Part shown: positions 22,901 through 35,700 of the stretch, piece by piece
Layout of the letters: every line of letters starts with the position of its first letter
How positions within the stretch are numbered: position 1 is the stretch's first letter
From: Bombardia bombarda
Taxonomy: Eukaryota > Ascomycota > Sordariomycetes > Sordariales > Lasiosphaeriaceae
NCBI GenBank assembly: GCA_030512295.1
Contig: JAULSR010000005.1
Span: 1,240,001-1,304,000, forward strand
Length of the DNA: 64,000 bases
Direction: 5' to 3'
Position numbers and translations under genes: made by a program
Notes under the pieces: generated by a model
The model's input: the letters and a program-made list of their open reading frames with translations, nothing else
What the model was told of the DNA's origin: nothing
Databases searched by the model: none

Positions 22901-23819
22901 CCTTCTTGCGATCTGCCAGCGATCCAATATTGTCCCATCCCTTTGACTCCGGTCCTCGCGCAGACAATGCCGGCGGCGCGGGTGCGGCATCTGCGTCGGA
23001 AAAGATGGCAAGCTTTGCTCGTGCAGGCTTCACTGGTGCCTGTCCTCCAACACCGCTATTCGGCCTCGGGGCCTGGGGGTCGCGCGCCGCGGCAGCGGCA
23101 GCAGCGAATGGGTTCGCCTTTGCTGCCAGGGCCGGCCGGACGGTTGGTAGGGCAGGTGATGAGGGGCCCTCGGCGTCGGCGTCGGCGTCGGCGCCGGTTT
23201 GCTGGTCACGTCGCTGCTCAAACTCGCCGAATTTCCGCAATAGTCGCGACGTGGGCCGCGCCTCGCGCTCGATGCCCAGCTTGTAGACCTCCTCGGCCTG
23301 GGCCCAGCGACCGGCGCCCTCGAGCCAGGCTGCGTACTCCTCGTAGAACAGCGCGAGGGTCTCGCCGATGGAATGCCGCGAGAGGAAGACAAAGGTCTCG
23401 CGGGGGGCGTCGGAGAAGAAGTGGATGTAGTGCAGCCAGAGCTTGAGGTAGCGCGGGTCGTTCTTGTACTGGGGCGCATTCACGAAGGACTTTGTGGCGC
23501 GTTCGAGGACGGTGTGCAGCTGCGACTGTGGCGTGGCCTGGGCCGAAGGGTATGCGTCCAGCGTCCAGCGCACATAGCGGTCGTAGATGTCGAGGGGGTC
23601 GTCTGACTCTGCGATGGCTGCGATCTCGGCCTCGTATTCGGCGCGGATGCAGTCATTGACGTTCTTGGTGTCGGAGGGGGTCGGTGTCGCCAGCGGTTGG
23701 AGAGGTGATGCTGAGAACAGCTCGGCCAGCTTCTTGGCAGACCGGCCGCTTGGGAGAGCCTGGATATTCTCCTTTTGGCCTTCGATGATGTCGAAGTTGA
23801 TCAAGTCGTTGGACGCCAT
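19996..23819 (-). CDS. bub1: Spindle checkpoint kinase Bub1 (Bub1/Mad3 type)
   Basis: Kinetochore kinase that delays anaphase until chromosomes attach; it phosphorylates H2A and binds Bub3. Exons 23819..22806, 22637..22274 and 22217..19996 give 1199 residues. The N terminus has a KEN motif (residues 16-18), then the Mad3/BUB1 TPR domain at about 55-190 (PLDIYDRYVRWT, YLKLWLHYIHF). A second KEN lies at 306-308. The Bub3-binding GLEBS motif (ELSFEEVWAANRGWL) is near residue 370. Long acidic disordered stretches precede the C-terminal kinase, starting near 865: GKGAFAPVYLV loop, ALKME lysine, HGDLKADN catalytic loop and a DFG metal motif. Intron 1 (168 bp) is a multiple of three and stop-free. 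ATG 23819 was chosen over an in-frame ATG at 23900 because MASNDLINFDIIEGQKEN is the conserved type of start. Confidence 0.95.
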
Positions 23820-25617
23820 GATGTGTGTAAGATGGTGACCTGGGAGAGCAGCGTGCTGGAAAATGGACAGACACGCGCGTGCACAATGCACAATGCCCAA
23901 AGCCTTAAGAAGCCCGAAAAGTAGAATGCGATATTTCGACGTTTTATTCTAGATTCGCTAGTATGCGGTTGGCGATTACAAAAGTTGGAGGGGTTGTTGG
24001 TGAGTGCAGCACGGATCTGTATGTCTGACTGATATCTGCGCTTGCCGCTTCCGACAACGCGGTTTCCAGTTTACCAAATATTGTGGCGTGTCGCTGTGGC
24101 AACCTGCCAGCTGCCAGGCGGCGGGCTACGGACGGTGCCTTATGCCAAGCCCCCCTATAGTACGAAGTACTTCGTACCTGCACAAGATGTCTCCTGCAGG
24201 CGGGAAACTTCATGGTTCCTCCCGACACTTTAGATTCACGCTATCAATGTTCAGACATTGACAGATGATTAATTCCTACTTTCTTGCAAAATTCGATGCA
24301 TTTGCTGTTTTGGTGTTGATCCAGACTTCCTAAGTACCTAGAAAGCTAGAAAGAAAGGAAGCCGACTGGCCGAGAGCCTGTATCTTCACCATCTACCTCA
24401 AAAAAAGGGTTTCCAATTGGTAGAGGTCGATTGTCCTCTGTGCTGTCCAAAAATAGCCAATCGGACCCTCGATTTCAGGGCCGGTCTAGATACTCTGAGG
24501 GCGTGCATTCAACGACGGGAATCGAACGCGACAGACAGATGTGCCCCGCCATCGATTCGATTGCAAGTGCGGGGGCCTTTGCGCCCCGCCCGGTCCCTGT
24601 CTGTCCCTCGTTCTCCCCTAACGTCGCCCAGAGCGGCCCAGAGGGGCAGCCAACTTTGCCAAGCACTGGCGGCGCATGGAGCATGGAGCATGGAGCATGG
24701 AGCATGGAGCATGGATGCTGCAATGTCCAAGATGCATGTGCTCGATCCCGCATTTCACACCTAGCAGAAGAGCAATCTCCATAGGCATATATCGTCAAAT
24801 ATCATAGCAGCAAAGACGGCGTAGTGTGCTCCCCTACGCAATGCACATGTCCAATGCCGAGGGACGGAACCGCCTGGCACCACAAAACGGGCCTTGTCCA
24901 GGCGCTTGCAGCCTGTTGGAAGCGTTGATAGAGCAAGGGATCTGTCAATGGTCCGTGTCTGCTAAGCGCCCACCCGTGTGAGGCCAATCACCATCGTCTC
25001 TGCGATGGGACGACATCTCCCAAGGATGTTCCCAAGTGCCGCCACGCTGATTGCTCCTCCTGTCACCCCCTGTTCAGGCTTGGGCACGCCCACCAGTCAC
25101 GAACCCCCCCATGACAGTCGGGTCGCAGAGGCGGCAGAGGTCGCAGCACGGCCTGCGTATCTGGCTGCATATTGACCACCCTCTGCCCGGCCATGTCTCT
25201 GACATCTGGAGCTTCTGTTTCGTACTGCTTCGAGCAACATCTTGCATTGCTTCTATCCAAAAGCTCCAGCTTTGCGACCTAGACCATCACTAGCGACGCC
25301 TGCTGCAGCCTGTCTCTAGCTCTGCTCTCGCCTTCAGCTGTACCCGTTTCCCCCGCCTTCACCGAGCGGCGTAGAGGGGCTATTTCCGCCTTACTGAACA
25401 GGCCTTGGCAGACAAGAGGATCAACGCCCCGCGCCCGCGCCCGTGTCTCGAGTCTGTCGAGCTTCAGGAGTGACAAGCAAGCCTCTTTTCCTTCTAAGAC
25501 ACTACGATACCTGTTGCGCGGTTCCAAAAATAAGGCCCGCTCGTGCGCCATCTTGTGCGCGCCCAGCGCCAACTACCCACTGTCCACGCCAGCTTATTGC
25601 TGATCGGCGCAGCCAGA
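23820..25617. promoter_or_regulatory. Divergent intergenic region, bub1 and WW-PhoD gene
   Basis: 1.8 kb with no supported gene. The part nearest the WW-PhoD gene (about 25300-25600) is probably its leader. A 7-bp tandem repeat lies at 24674-24715. A GTTCGATTCC-like B-box on the minus strand near 24525 lacks a tRNA fold. Confidence 0.5.
24674..24715. repeat. Heptanucleotide tandem repeat (GCATGGA)6
   Basis: Six perfect copies of GCATGGA in the intergenic region between divergent genes. Confidence 0.95.
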
Positions 25618-28600
25618 ATGGCGACCCGATCTCGCGATGTTCCTGATGATGAGCTCTTCATGAGCAGACCGGCCCCTGCCGACGACTGTGACAGCCCAAC
25701 CGTCGAGCCCTTGAGAATCTTCAGACCCCTGAGCCCAGCTGATAAGCCGTCCGACCGCTACAAGTTCCCTGTGCCGCCATCCTCGTCCTCGGCTTCATCC
25801 TCATCTAAGCCTGCTGTCGCATCGTTGCCCCCGCTGCCATCCTTCCCGCTCCCATTCGGTGCCTCGAGCTCCGCGGCTCCTCTTCCTTACCCCGAAGACA
25901 ACAACCATAGGTTCGCACCGCAGCCAAAGCCCAGCCGGCCTTCGTATCCTGCTCCATATCCCGATGAAGGGCGCGCGTCGTCGTCTTCTCCTGCGAACAG
26001 GATCTATACCGGCTCCTCACCAGGCCCCTCGAGCTCACATGCGCATAGCAACGCTCCTCCACGTTTGAATATGAGTCCAGTTGAAAAAAAGGCTGGCCTT
26101 GCGGAGAGACGCGGGACAGTTCCAACACCTCTGCAGAGTCCCGACAGCCCGGGTGGGGACAAAGACGAGCTGTTCGCAAAGCCTATTAGACCTCAACCAC
26201 CGAAGCCAACGCCGGTGAGCCAAGCAGCTCCCGCTCCCAAGATATCCAACGCATATCAGCAAAAGCCCTACTACCCTCCGCCAGGGGGCGCCGTTCGCAA
26301 GGACTCGGGGGGCTTTCAGGAGCCCAATATTAACCGCTTTTCGTCGACGGCATCTACCTCGACCACCCGAGCGAGCCGTGGTTCTCCCCCTCCTCCCGAA
26401 ACGCCGATTGCTGAACCGGGTGTGATACCTGGCGGGGGTATTGAGGCAAGATACGCTGCTGCGGGCATTTCTGGGACTGCGACTCTCAACAGTCTTCAAG
26501 CAACAAGTGCTGCAGCCCAGTCGCGCTTGGCACAGTATGGCGGACAGTATCCTGCGCCCGTGTCCCAGCCTCAACCGACTCGGCCATGGACCCCAACAGA
26601 ATCTCCCGACCAACACCCTTTTGGCCCACCCACCGTGTACCAGGGTGCAGACGTGGTGAAAACACCAACTCCTCCTCAGCAAGCTCCTGGAAATATGCCA
26701 CCGAACGCCAACGCAAACTCACAGGCGCCAGCAGGATCCAGCCTGCAGGTGAGTGTCTTGGAGCAGGACTTCCAGCGGATGCAGGCATCCACGCCTCCTC
26801 CTGCCTACGCCAGCATCAACCCTGGTGGTTCTAGTTCCCAGTATCCCAACGAGAAGCCACGACCGGCGCAACCGTCCGGCGCGACTTCTACCCCAAACTC
26901 AACATCGCGGCCAAACACTGCCGCGGCATCGAGTGCGAATGCTCGGCCAGTAGTTCAAAGCCCTGTACCAACTGCCTCGCCATCGGTCCAGAAACCCAAG
27001 CCGTCCGTGACCACAGTTGTCTCTCCTTCACTACATCCTGGTCATCCAGCTTTTGCCAACGAGAGCAAGCCAGAAGCCGCTCAAAATGGGCAGCCAGGGC
27101 TGACGCATACACCATCGCTTCTCGCTGCGGCCTCCTCGCCACCTCCTCTACCCGAGGGGTGGATTGCTCATCTGGACCAGAACTCAGGCCAATACTACTA
27201 TATCCATCTCGCAACACAAGCTACGCAGTGGGAGTTCCCCAAGGGCCCGAACCCGATCCATCATGAGCCTGCGCCCCTGTCGCCCACGGCATCTACATAC
27301 GGCAACCCTCTCGGCTCGCCGCTTCTGGGCGGCGGTAAATCCGGCCTTGCTTCTCCCATGTTCCACCCGCAGACGCCCGGCTATGCCGAGAGCATAATGA
27401 GCGTCGCGGCCTCAGCGACCCCATCCACGGCAGGCTTCACGGGGCCTCCGCCAAGCGCGGGTGTCGACATGTACAAGGTCATGCCCACAAACGGAGTCTA
27501 CTTTGGCCCCTATCTGCGCTACGTCAACATGGATCTGGAAAAGGGCGTCTGGCTGGGCAGCATCCTGATCGTCACCGACGCGCCACAGCCGCCCACGATA
27601 CATCTCCACCTGAGCAACGACCTCTCGCCTAACCCGCGCCAGCTCATCCCGCACAATATCTACACGCATCAGCGATGGGTGTTTTACAAGTACGATCTAG
27701 ACCTGCAGATGTCAGAACACGGCACGGAGCGCTGGACGTATGCCGTGACGTCGCATCTCGGGTGCACGCGGTACGAGTTCGTCGTGGCGGGGCGGTATGA
27801 GACGGGCTGGCGCATGATTGCGCACTCGGGCAACGACTTTGCGCCGGGGACGAATCAGAATGAGAGGGCCAAGCTGGGTGGGATTGGGTTCATGTGGAAG
27901 GATATTCTGCAGAAGAATATCGAGTGCGGGGGCTTTCATGTCCAGCTGGGGCTTGGTGATCAGATTTATGGTGATCGGTTGTGGAGGGAGGTGCCATTGC
28001 TACGACAGTGGCTCGGGATGCAGGGGAGGGAAAATAGGAAAAACGCCCCGTGGACTGCGAGACATGAGGAGGACGTTGCTCATGCGTATTTCCATTATTA
28101 TACGAGCCATTTCGATCAGCCGTTTATGCGGGAGGCGTTTGCGCAGATTCCGCATGTTTTGCAGATTGACGATCATGATATGTAAGTTTTTATCATTGCT
28201 TTTTTTTTTCCTCAGCTTGTTGCTGGCAGATGTCCCGTATACTGACTGGTATCACAGCTTCGATGGCTTTGGCTCCTACCCGGACTACATGCAATCCTCG
28301 GCTATCTTCAAGAACATCGGCCGCATCGCCATTGAGATGTATCTCCTCTTCCAGCATCACACCACTGTCGAGATTCTGCGCAACGTCAGCTCAGACCTGG
28401 ACCTCTTCACAGTCACCGGGGCCGGGTGGCATTTCGTCAAGTATCTCGGCCCAGCTGTCGTAGTCGTCGGCCCTGACTGCCGGTCAGAAAGGACACAGAC
28501 GCGTGTCATGGCCGGCCCGACCTACCAGGGCTTCTTCCCCAAGGTGGCCATGCTGCCTCCCAGCGTGCAGCACTGCATCTGGATGCTGTCGGTCCCGGTG

Positions 28601-29476
28601 GTCTATCCCCGCCTGGAAACGGTGGAGACGCTGGCCAACACGTTTGCGACGGGCAAGAAGGCTGTCAACACGACGTATAACCTGCTTGGCAAGGTCACCA
28701 GCTCGGTGGCCGGTGTGGTGGGTGGCAAGGAGATGGTGGCGCACGGGTTTAAGGAGGTGAAGAGGGCGGTGGGGAAATCTGGACTGATGGGCAATGTGCT
28801 CAACCAGTTTGGTGAATTTGACATCGCCGAAGAGCTGAAGGATCTGTGGACGCATGAGTCTAAGGATCTGGAGCGTACGTATTTGATCCGAACTCTGCAG
28901 GGGATCGCACAGCAGAAGGGTATTCGGATGACATTTCTCTCAGGAGGTAAGCTTTTCTCCCCCTCATCACACCCCCCCTCAGTTACATAACTAACTCTTC
29001 TCCAAGACGTCAACTGCAGCGGCGCCGGCCTCGTGCACGACCCGTCGCACCCCAGCGACCACAAGACCATGTACCAAATCATCACGAGCCCCGTGGTGGC
29101 GGCGCCGGCGGGCAACTACCTGCTCAAGATGCTGCACAACAACAAGCTGCTGTACGTGCCGGCCAACGGGCACAAGTCGACCAACGAGGTCAGCGACACC
29201 AAAGAGGACATGATGGAGATCTTCCACACGGACGCGTCGGGCGCCCCGCGCGAGCTCAAGAAGCTCATGGCCCGCCGCAACTACGTCGCCATTGTCGCCT
29301 ACGACCCTGAGGGGATTGCCGGGACGCAGTATGCTGGTAGTGTGGCCAGCGGCCACTCGGGCGGGCTGAGCAAGTTGAGTCTGGCGGTGGACTTTGTCGT
29401 GCAGGGGGATGGGGCGTTTACGGCGACGACAAAGTATGGGCCGGTGATTGTGCCGCATTTGGAGTTTGGGCATTAG
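25618..29476 (+). CDS. WW-domain / PhoD-like phosphatase protein
   Basis: Exons 25618..28181, 28258..28946 and 29007..29476 give 1240 residues. The first ~500 residues are disordered, rich in Pro/Ser, with many SP/TP and PPP motifs. A WW domain follows at about 511-542 (LPEGWIAHLDQNSGQYYYIH, second tryptophan in TQWEFP), which would bind proline-rich ligands. From about residue 620 the protein is a PhoD-like metallophosphatase domain: GVYFGPYLRYV, the metal-site-like VQLGLGDQIYGD, QIDDHDIFDGFGSYPD (rebuilt across intron 1) and GPDCRSERTQ. The large PhoD-like domain occurs widely in fungi, with uncharacterised function. No signal peptide or transmembrane segment, so probably cytosolic or membrane-associated by partners. 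ATG 25618 follows in-frame weaker options upstream (25543) and starts a typical MATRSRDVPDDE sequence. Confidence 0.9.
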
Positions 29477-30245
29477 AGTGATGGGGTAGGTGAGTGACAG
29501 AAGGCGATGGAAGAGAAGGGTTGGTTGCGGTATATATTCACCGTCATCGTTTATGATTTAGTGTATACCTCTTTCGAGCACGAGACTATGTTTTTACATG
29601 AGGATTTGTTGTTTTCTTCGTTATAATTTTATTTCCTAGAATTTTTTGATTTATAATTATATAACAGCATTTGGCTTTACTTTATTGCTAATAAAACATC
29701 ATTACCCTATAAGATGGAAATATTTGAATTGCTCCCGTGGTAGTTGGCCGTGTAGTGCTTCGTTCCGGGAGATTCTCAAGTTAGGTTTTCCAAGGAGCGA
29801 TAGAGATAATATAAACGAACTTATCAAGTCAGCATTTTTTTCAAATATGCCTCTTTGTCTCATTATTCTTTTTGTGGAGGGATACATTTATATATACTAG
29901 TTGCACAAATGGCATATATCATATATGAATATGACCTTTGTGTCTTTTAAGCAAAGCAAACCGCGTGCGCCTGCGTCAATAGCGGTGAAAAGCATGATTT
30001 ATAGGGTATATATAGATAGGGGCTGGTGAAAAGTCGCATTATATATGCCTAACATCTCTTTCATGGAAAATGTCGGACTAACTCAACGCACCAACCATGT
30101 CTAGACAATTCCTGTCTGTCCAAGCTATTTCGGACGGACTGCAGCCACGTATACTCCAGATTTTCCTCCTCTTTTCTTTTGCTGACATCTATTACGCCTC
30201 GAACGAAATATGTCTATGGGCCTTTTTTTTTTCTTCCCCTGTGTT
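29477..30245. other. Convergent intergenic region
   Basis: 0.77 kb, strikingly AT-rich (about 29580-30060), between the WW-PhoD and phosphomannomutase stop codons. No gene seen. Confidence 0.5.
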
Positions 30246-31188
30246 CTAAAGGTTAAAGAGCTTCTTGACCTGGACAATGGTATCGGCGGGGTCGGCGACG
30301 GTGTGGCCGATGGTGCGCTTGTCGGAAAAGATCTCGTAGTCGTTGCCGCCCTTGAAGGTCTTGTCGCCAAAGAAGTGGATGGTGGTGTACTCGAGGCCGC
30401 CGGCCTTCTTGGCCTCGGCCTCGAGGTGCGACAGGCAAAAGGTCTTGTCCCAGCCGGTGGGGAAGATGTCGAAGGAGATTTGGCCGCCGATGGAGTAGCT
30501 GTGTTTTTGGCCAGGGGTGTCAGCTTTTGTTATCTGGGGAAAGTCGGGGAGAGGAGTAGGGGTGCAGAACTCACGTCAAGCCAAGATGGGGAAAGCGCTC
30601 CTTGAGCTTCTCGATAAAGAGCGGGCGGATCCCGTGCTCGAGGTCGTGCTTCTCGAACGCGTTGCGCTCCTCGATGGAGGCGTTGCGGCCGATGGGCGAG
30701 ACGTTGATCATGCCGTTGCGGAACTCGACAAAGGTGCCGCGCTTGATGGGGATGTCGAGGTCGGCGACGTAGTGCAGGATGAAGCGCACCAGCTCCTTGT
30801 ACTGCTCCTCGCCGATCCACTGGATGAAGCTGGTGGCGAGCAGCGGCTCGCCCAGCCTGAAGGCCGTCAGGCCGTTCTCGGCGAAGCAGAAGTCGAACAG
30901 GCTCGTGACGTTGACGTCGGGCCCGCCCAGCTGCTCCTGCTGCTTGACCAGGTCGCTGCCGCCGACGGTGCCAATGGCGCACTTTTGGCGCAGCCGCGAA
31001 AGCAGGTCCATCATCTCGGGGGTGGCATGCTTTTGAGGCAAGTGCTGGTCAGCTCATGGGGTTTCGTGGTAGGGGCGGGGAGTGAATGCTGCACGTACGC
31101 GACGGGCTTTGGTGAGAGTCTCGTCGACATCGAACAGGCAGATGGTGTTCTTGAGCTCACGCTCCTCGAGAGGCGGGTAGGAAGCCAT
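30246..31188 (-). CDS. sec53: Phosphomannomutase (Sec53/PMM family)
   Basis: Converts mannose-6-phosphate to mannose-1-phosphate in the cytosol, feeding GDP-mannose for N- and O-glycosylation, GPI anchors and cell-wall mannan. Exons 31188..31099, 31029..30575 and 30498..30246 give 265 residues, normal for the family. HAD-type catalytic motif I is present (CLFDVDETLT, nucleophile and acid/base aspartates), followed by TVGGSDLVKQQEQL, the cap region FRNGMINVSPIGRNAS, SIGGQISFDIFPTGWDK and the C-terminal HFFGDKTFKGGNDYEIF motif. The first intron has an alternative in-frame acceptor 18 bp upstream that would add HLPQKX-like residues; the shorter exon fits the family better. The two introns are 69 and 76 bp. 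Confidence 0.96.
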
Positions 31189-32732
31189 TTTGATGTAAAC
31201 TGTAACGCTCGGGTACAGCTCAGTTAGTAAATAATGTATGGGTTGAAGTTAAGGTTTCCCGGATTTAGTGTGTATACGAGAGAAAAAGGGGGGTCAGTTC
31301 TGAGTAGGTAGTGAAACAGCTGGTATTTACGTGATAGGAGGTTGACTTCGGACACGTCAACAGTTAGGAAGTTATCTTGGTTAGCAGTCAAGAGAAGTTT
31401 GTCTTGTATTTTCTTTTCTATCCCCAGATTTTTGTTTCGTTGAGCTTTAGGAGCTGCTGCTGCTGGTATGGCGGTCTGGCTGTTGGAGGGGTTCATTTTC
31501 TGGACATGGCACATACCTAGCCAAGCCAATCGATGCCCCGCATGGATGCGCGTGGCGGGGTTGTCCTGCAGGGGTATGGACTGATGGGGCCTGTCAACCG
31601 TGCTGATCCTAGTTAAACTCGAATTGGCTTTTAGACTGGCGATAGGGGCCACACGGGTCACACCATCCCACCATCAAGGTTCAGACTGTGCGGGCTTTGA
31701 TATAAAACCACAGACAAGTGACACATTTTCCAGACCAATTCGTAGCTGCATATCTTATGCAAATACGTAGCTAGTCAACAACGCATGTGGCCGTGAATGT
31801 TTGCGTTTAAGATAACTCCAGCACTCGAAAACATCGTGTCATCAAAACAGGTTCATTAGGGAAGTGGAAACAAAAAGATGGATATGCGCGTTTACCTACA
31901 CAGTACGTACCAATAACAACAAAAATATCAGGTGGCTGCCCTGAAACAAAACACCCCAGGTTTGGTTGCATCTGGCAACCACCCAGGAAATGACCAGATA
32001 GCTCCGCCACCATTGCCGCGTAGCTCCTTTCATCATCGTGACACAACCTTCCCCGTGTTCGCTCACCCCACACACCTACAACTCCCTTAATATTATACAT
32101 AATTAAGGACACATATACACTGTCTTTATCATTGATATTGAAGTGACCGGGCATTCTACATGACTAGTTGAGTAACTCACCGTGACTCGTAAGTGTTTCA
32201 AACCGCATATTGAAAATATGAAACAGGGCCCAGATGATAACAGTTGTCAACAATAACCCCACGTTGTAACTGGGTAGTTCGAGTTGCTGCTGGTCTCCAG
32301 GTATGTGGCTCAGTAGGCAGTCATGGTGATGGGACCATATTTGTGATCTGTCACCTCATGTACGTCTGTCCATAGTATCTAGTGTAAACTTTCAGAGATA
32401 CAATCAGAAAGTCTGTTTACACCCCTACTCGTAAGTGTAAACAGACTTTCTGGCTCTGGCTGTATCTGTGGTCAAATCCTCTAAGGACATAAACGTGATG
32501 ACCTCAAAACCCGTATAATTCCCATCTAAGTTGTGAATCACAAACCGACGCTCGAGACGGTATCACTGTTGTTGCTTGATATAACCCATTGACACTCATA
32601 TATTTACATTGAATAGTTTCATCAACCAAGAACAGAATAGACATCAACATCATCCAATATGGTTCTGATATTTAAGCCCATCATAAAGCCCCGAGGAAGG
32701 AAATTTCCTTCTCTTCCTTATTTCTCTCTCTA
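31189..32732. other. Intergenic region with hairpin
   Basis: 1.5 kb upstream of sec53 and downstream of the exchanger gene. Open frames at 31224-31661 and 31807-32154 (minus) lack recognisable domains and are not called. Contains the inverted repeat at 32396-32467. Confidence 0.5.
32396..32467. repeat. Inverted repeat forming a long hairpin
   Basis: Perfect 18-bp arms at 32405-32422 and 32435-32452 (core CAGAAAGTCTGTTTACAC) separated by a 12-base spacer. After a short asymmetric interruption, a further 7 bp pair (32396-32402 with 32461-32467). No coding frame or clear target duplication. Confidence 0.9.
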
Positions 32733-35700
32733 TCACGAAACATCGGCCCAGGCACCACTGATCTCGACAACCAAGTTCACAATCGTGCTGACGGTCCAGA
32801 TCCCGATTAAGCCCCAGCCAATCTTCCGACTCATTACCCACTTGTTGGACGGGACCACAATCAAGAGGGCGATCAGAGTCAACAGGACCGTGAACGCAGA
32901 CACCATCAGCGTGCCGCCCACCTGAATCCGATACGGTTTATAGCGGAGCGGCTTGTTGGGATGCTGCTTGTGTTTCTCACCGGCCGATGAGATGGTCATC
33001 CAGGCGCCGCCGATGCCCACCCCAAGTAGAATGTTCAGCATAGGTCCGCCAAAGCATGCCGCCCTGTGATAGGTTGTCTTTGTTAGTTATCTGTTGCCCA
33101 ACGATCACACACACAATTCATAGGGGTGTAACTTACAATGCCATCACGGGATACCCAAGACGTGCGACGGTGACATCAGCGACGAGATCTCCCAACGAGT
33201 TGCCAACGGCGAATATTGTCAGCCCCAAGATAGCCTCCGATATACCCAGAATCACGCCAATTGCCTTAAGCACCCCGACCACCTCGCCCGCGATGGTCGA
33301 AATCCACGCAACGCTGATCACAAACCCAAGGAAACACAAAAGAAAGTGGTACTTCGGCTTCTTTTCCGGCGTCGTCGTCAAGAGGAGAACCACCAATAAG
33401 CACAGAGAAAAGAGTAGTGCGTATAACACCAACCGTAAGAGCACCTTCCCTGCCTGCTCCACATCCTCGTACATGTTAGCCCAGATGACGGCAACGACAA
33501 ACTGCGGCCCAGTAATGAGCTGCAGAGCGACCAGCCACCGGTTCCAGCCTGTAGACTCTCCTGCGGATATCGCAGCCTGCTCGAGTTCCTCACCAGCCGT
33601 TGGCTTCCTTGACGGAGGGCTGCTTATTTCAAAGGACGGCTGTCGGTTCAGTTGAGCTGCATTTCCACCACTGGCAGATGTAGCAGCCCCAGTAAAGTCG
33701 ATAAGGGACGGTGTTAAGCTCATAGGTGATCTGAGGGAGACCACCGATTTTGTCCGTCGTCGGTATTCCTGCCACGCTGACTCGGGCGGGATGAAGGGGT
33801 CCTCTTCTGCAGTGACGGGAAGGGTTGGATTTTGAGGTTGGTTAACAACCTCGAGGGCGGCATCTAATTCGGGTGTTGAGTCTTCCTCCAGTGGCTCGCC
33901 CTCTACCACTGGCAGTGTTGTGACCAAGATGAAAATACTTGGTACTGAAACCAGGCTCAGTATTTTGTCCCAAATACTCTTGTTTCTCCACCCTTGAAGG
34001 GTAGGGAAAATAGTACTGAACAGAACGTGGGGTGGCGGTAGGACCTGATATGGCCACCATTTGACAGGTTTCGGCTCCTGGGTAAGTCCCACGACAGAAG
34101 AGTGGCGCCGCTCTTGGGGAACAGGGAACGAATAAGCCGACGTTGGATGCCCCGGGTGAGGTGTTAAAGCTAAAGGAGATTCCGACAGGGTAGGAAAAGC
34201 CGAGAGTGATGGCGAAGTCTGTCCGCTCGAGCCTCCTCCCGGGGAAGGAATCCGAATCTGGAGGTATTTGGAGTGTTTTGTTGGCGTAGCCGTTTGGCTT
34301 GTGGCATGGTCAACTGCCATGCTGTAACCACTCGGCGGCGCAAGCCTTCCGTCAACGGTTCGGGTAGTTGAGCTGCCACGAGTATTTGGACGGTCGTTTG
34401 ACTCGACATCTGGCTGCGTGAAATCCGAATCTTGCAGATTCAGAGGTAGGTTCCCAGACGACAGAGCTCGCTCTCGTGCAGGTGATTGGGCGAGCAGAGG
34501 TGAGGTCTCATTACGCGAACGGCCCCGGGAATCTTCAAGTGAAAAAGTGGCAGATCTTTCCAGACCTGGCTGGACGTGGTAGTCTGAGTATCCCCTCCCC
34601 GGAAGGGGCAACATGTGTACGTTTCTCTCCCGTTGGAGCGCTGATAAAACAGACCTGAATTCCAACACGCCTACCAAGCTCGGTCTGATAGGGGTAATGG
34701 TGGTGTTGCTCCGCCCCCAACGTGGGCGGTTCACACGCATGCTGCTCGTCATCTCTGCAGCAACCTGGAATCCGCGCTCTTCGTCGTCCTCATCAGACGG
34801 CGTAACTGGTAGTCCCGGGCCATCCACCTCGATCCTGGGGCCGCGCTCGAGAATGCTGATATCGGCGGCTTCGGGAGCGCTCCTAGAACGACCCACCGGA
34901 GCTACATCGTCTTCGTCAGGGTCGTCTCTGTAGGGCTCCAACTCCTCGGTGGCGCGACCTGATCCAAAGAAGTGGGCGCGAGAAGCAGCTTCTCTCAGCC
35001 GCTGTCGCCTCCGCCTCACTGAGAACCAGTGCCAGCCCACAACAACGATCACGTAGAAGAGGTAGAACCCGATCATGATACAGCACTCCCAGAGGTGCAG
35101 CTCGCCGTCGGCCAAGAAGACCATGGAAAAGCTGATGGCGACGATGAAGAAGACGATGTCGCGCACAAAGGTGCGCTTGCTGACTTTGAATTCGCGGACC
35201 AAGGCCATGGAGCCGGCGACAACGGCGGTGATGAAGCCGGCGGCGCCCAGCAGCTCGCCAACCGCCATGCTCCCGCTGTTAGATCCCATGGCGGCAAAGG
35301 TGCTGAAGACGTCGGGGGAGCCATTGCCAAAGGCGAGGAAGGTGACACCGGCCAAGCTCTCGCTCAACCCGAGCACACTCGAGATAGTGCTGAGGTTGAC
35401 GCTAAAGAAGTCGCTGGCGGCGATGCCAATGGTGGTGAACAACAGCCCCAGCCAGATGGCCAGAATCGCAAAGGCGACAGGTCGCGCATTGTTCAGGTGG
35501 CAATAGTAAAATGTCAAGTACGAGACAAGGCCGGCCTCGTCGTCCTTGCAGTTGGCCAGGACAAATGCGCACTGGTCGACGGCCTGGTGGACGGCGCGAC
35601 ACTCGAGATCGGCCTCTTGGGGTTTCCTCGTTGTAAGGCGCGCATGGTGGCGCTGGTGCTGGTGTTGGTATTGCTGGGTGGCGGCGCTTGACCGCGGTAA

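Noticed and set aside
24500..24560. B-box-like GTTCGATTCCC on the minus strand
   Set aside because: No A box or cloverleaf could be formed around it.
31224..31661. 145-residue open frame, minus strand
   Set aside because: No recognisable domain or good codon bias; lies in the sec53 upstream region.
31807..32154. 115-residue open frame, minus strand
   Set aside because: No recognisable domain and no splice or start support.
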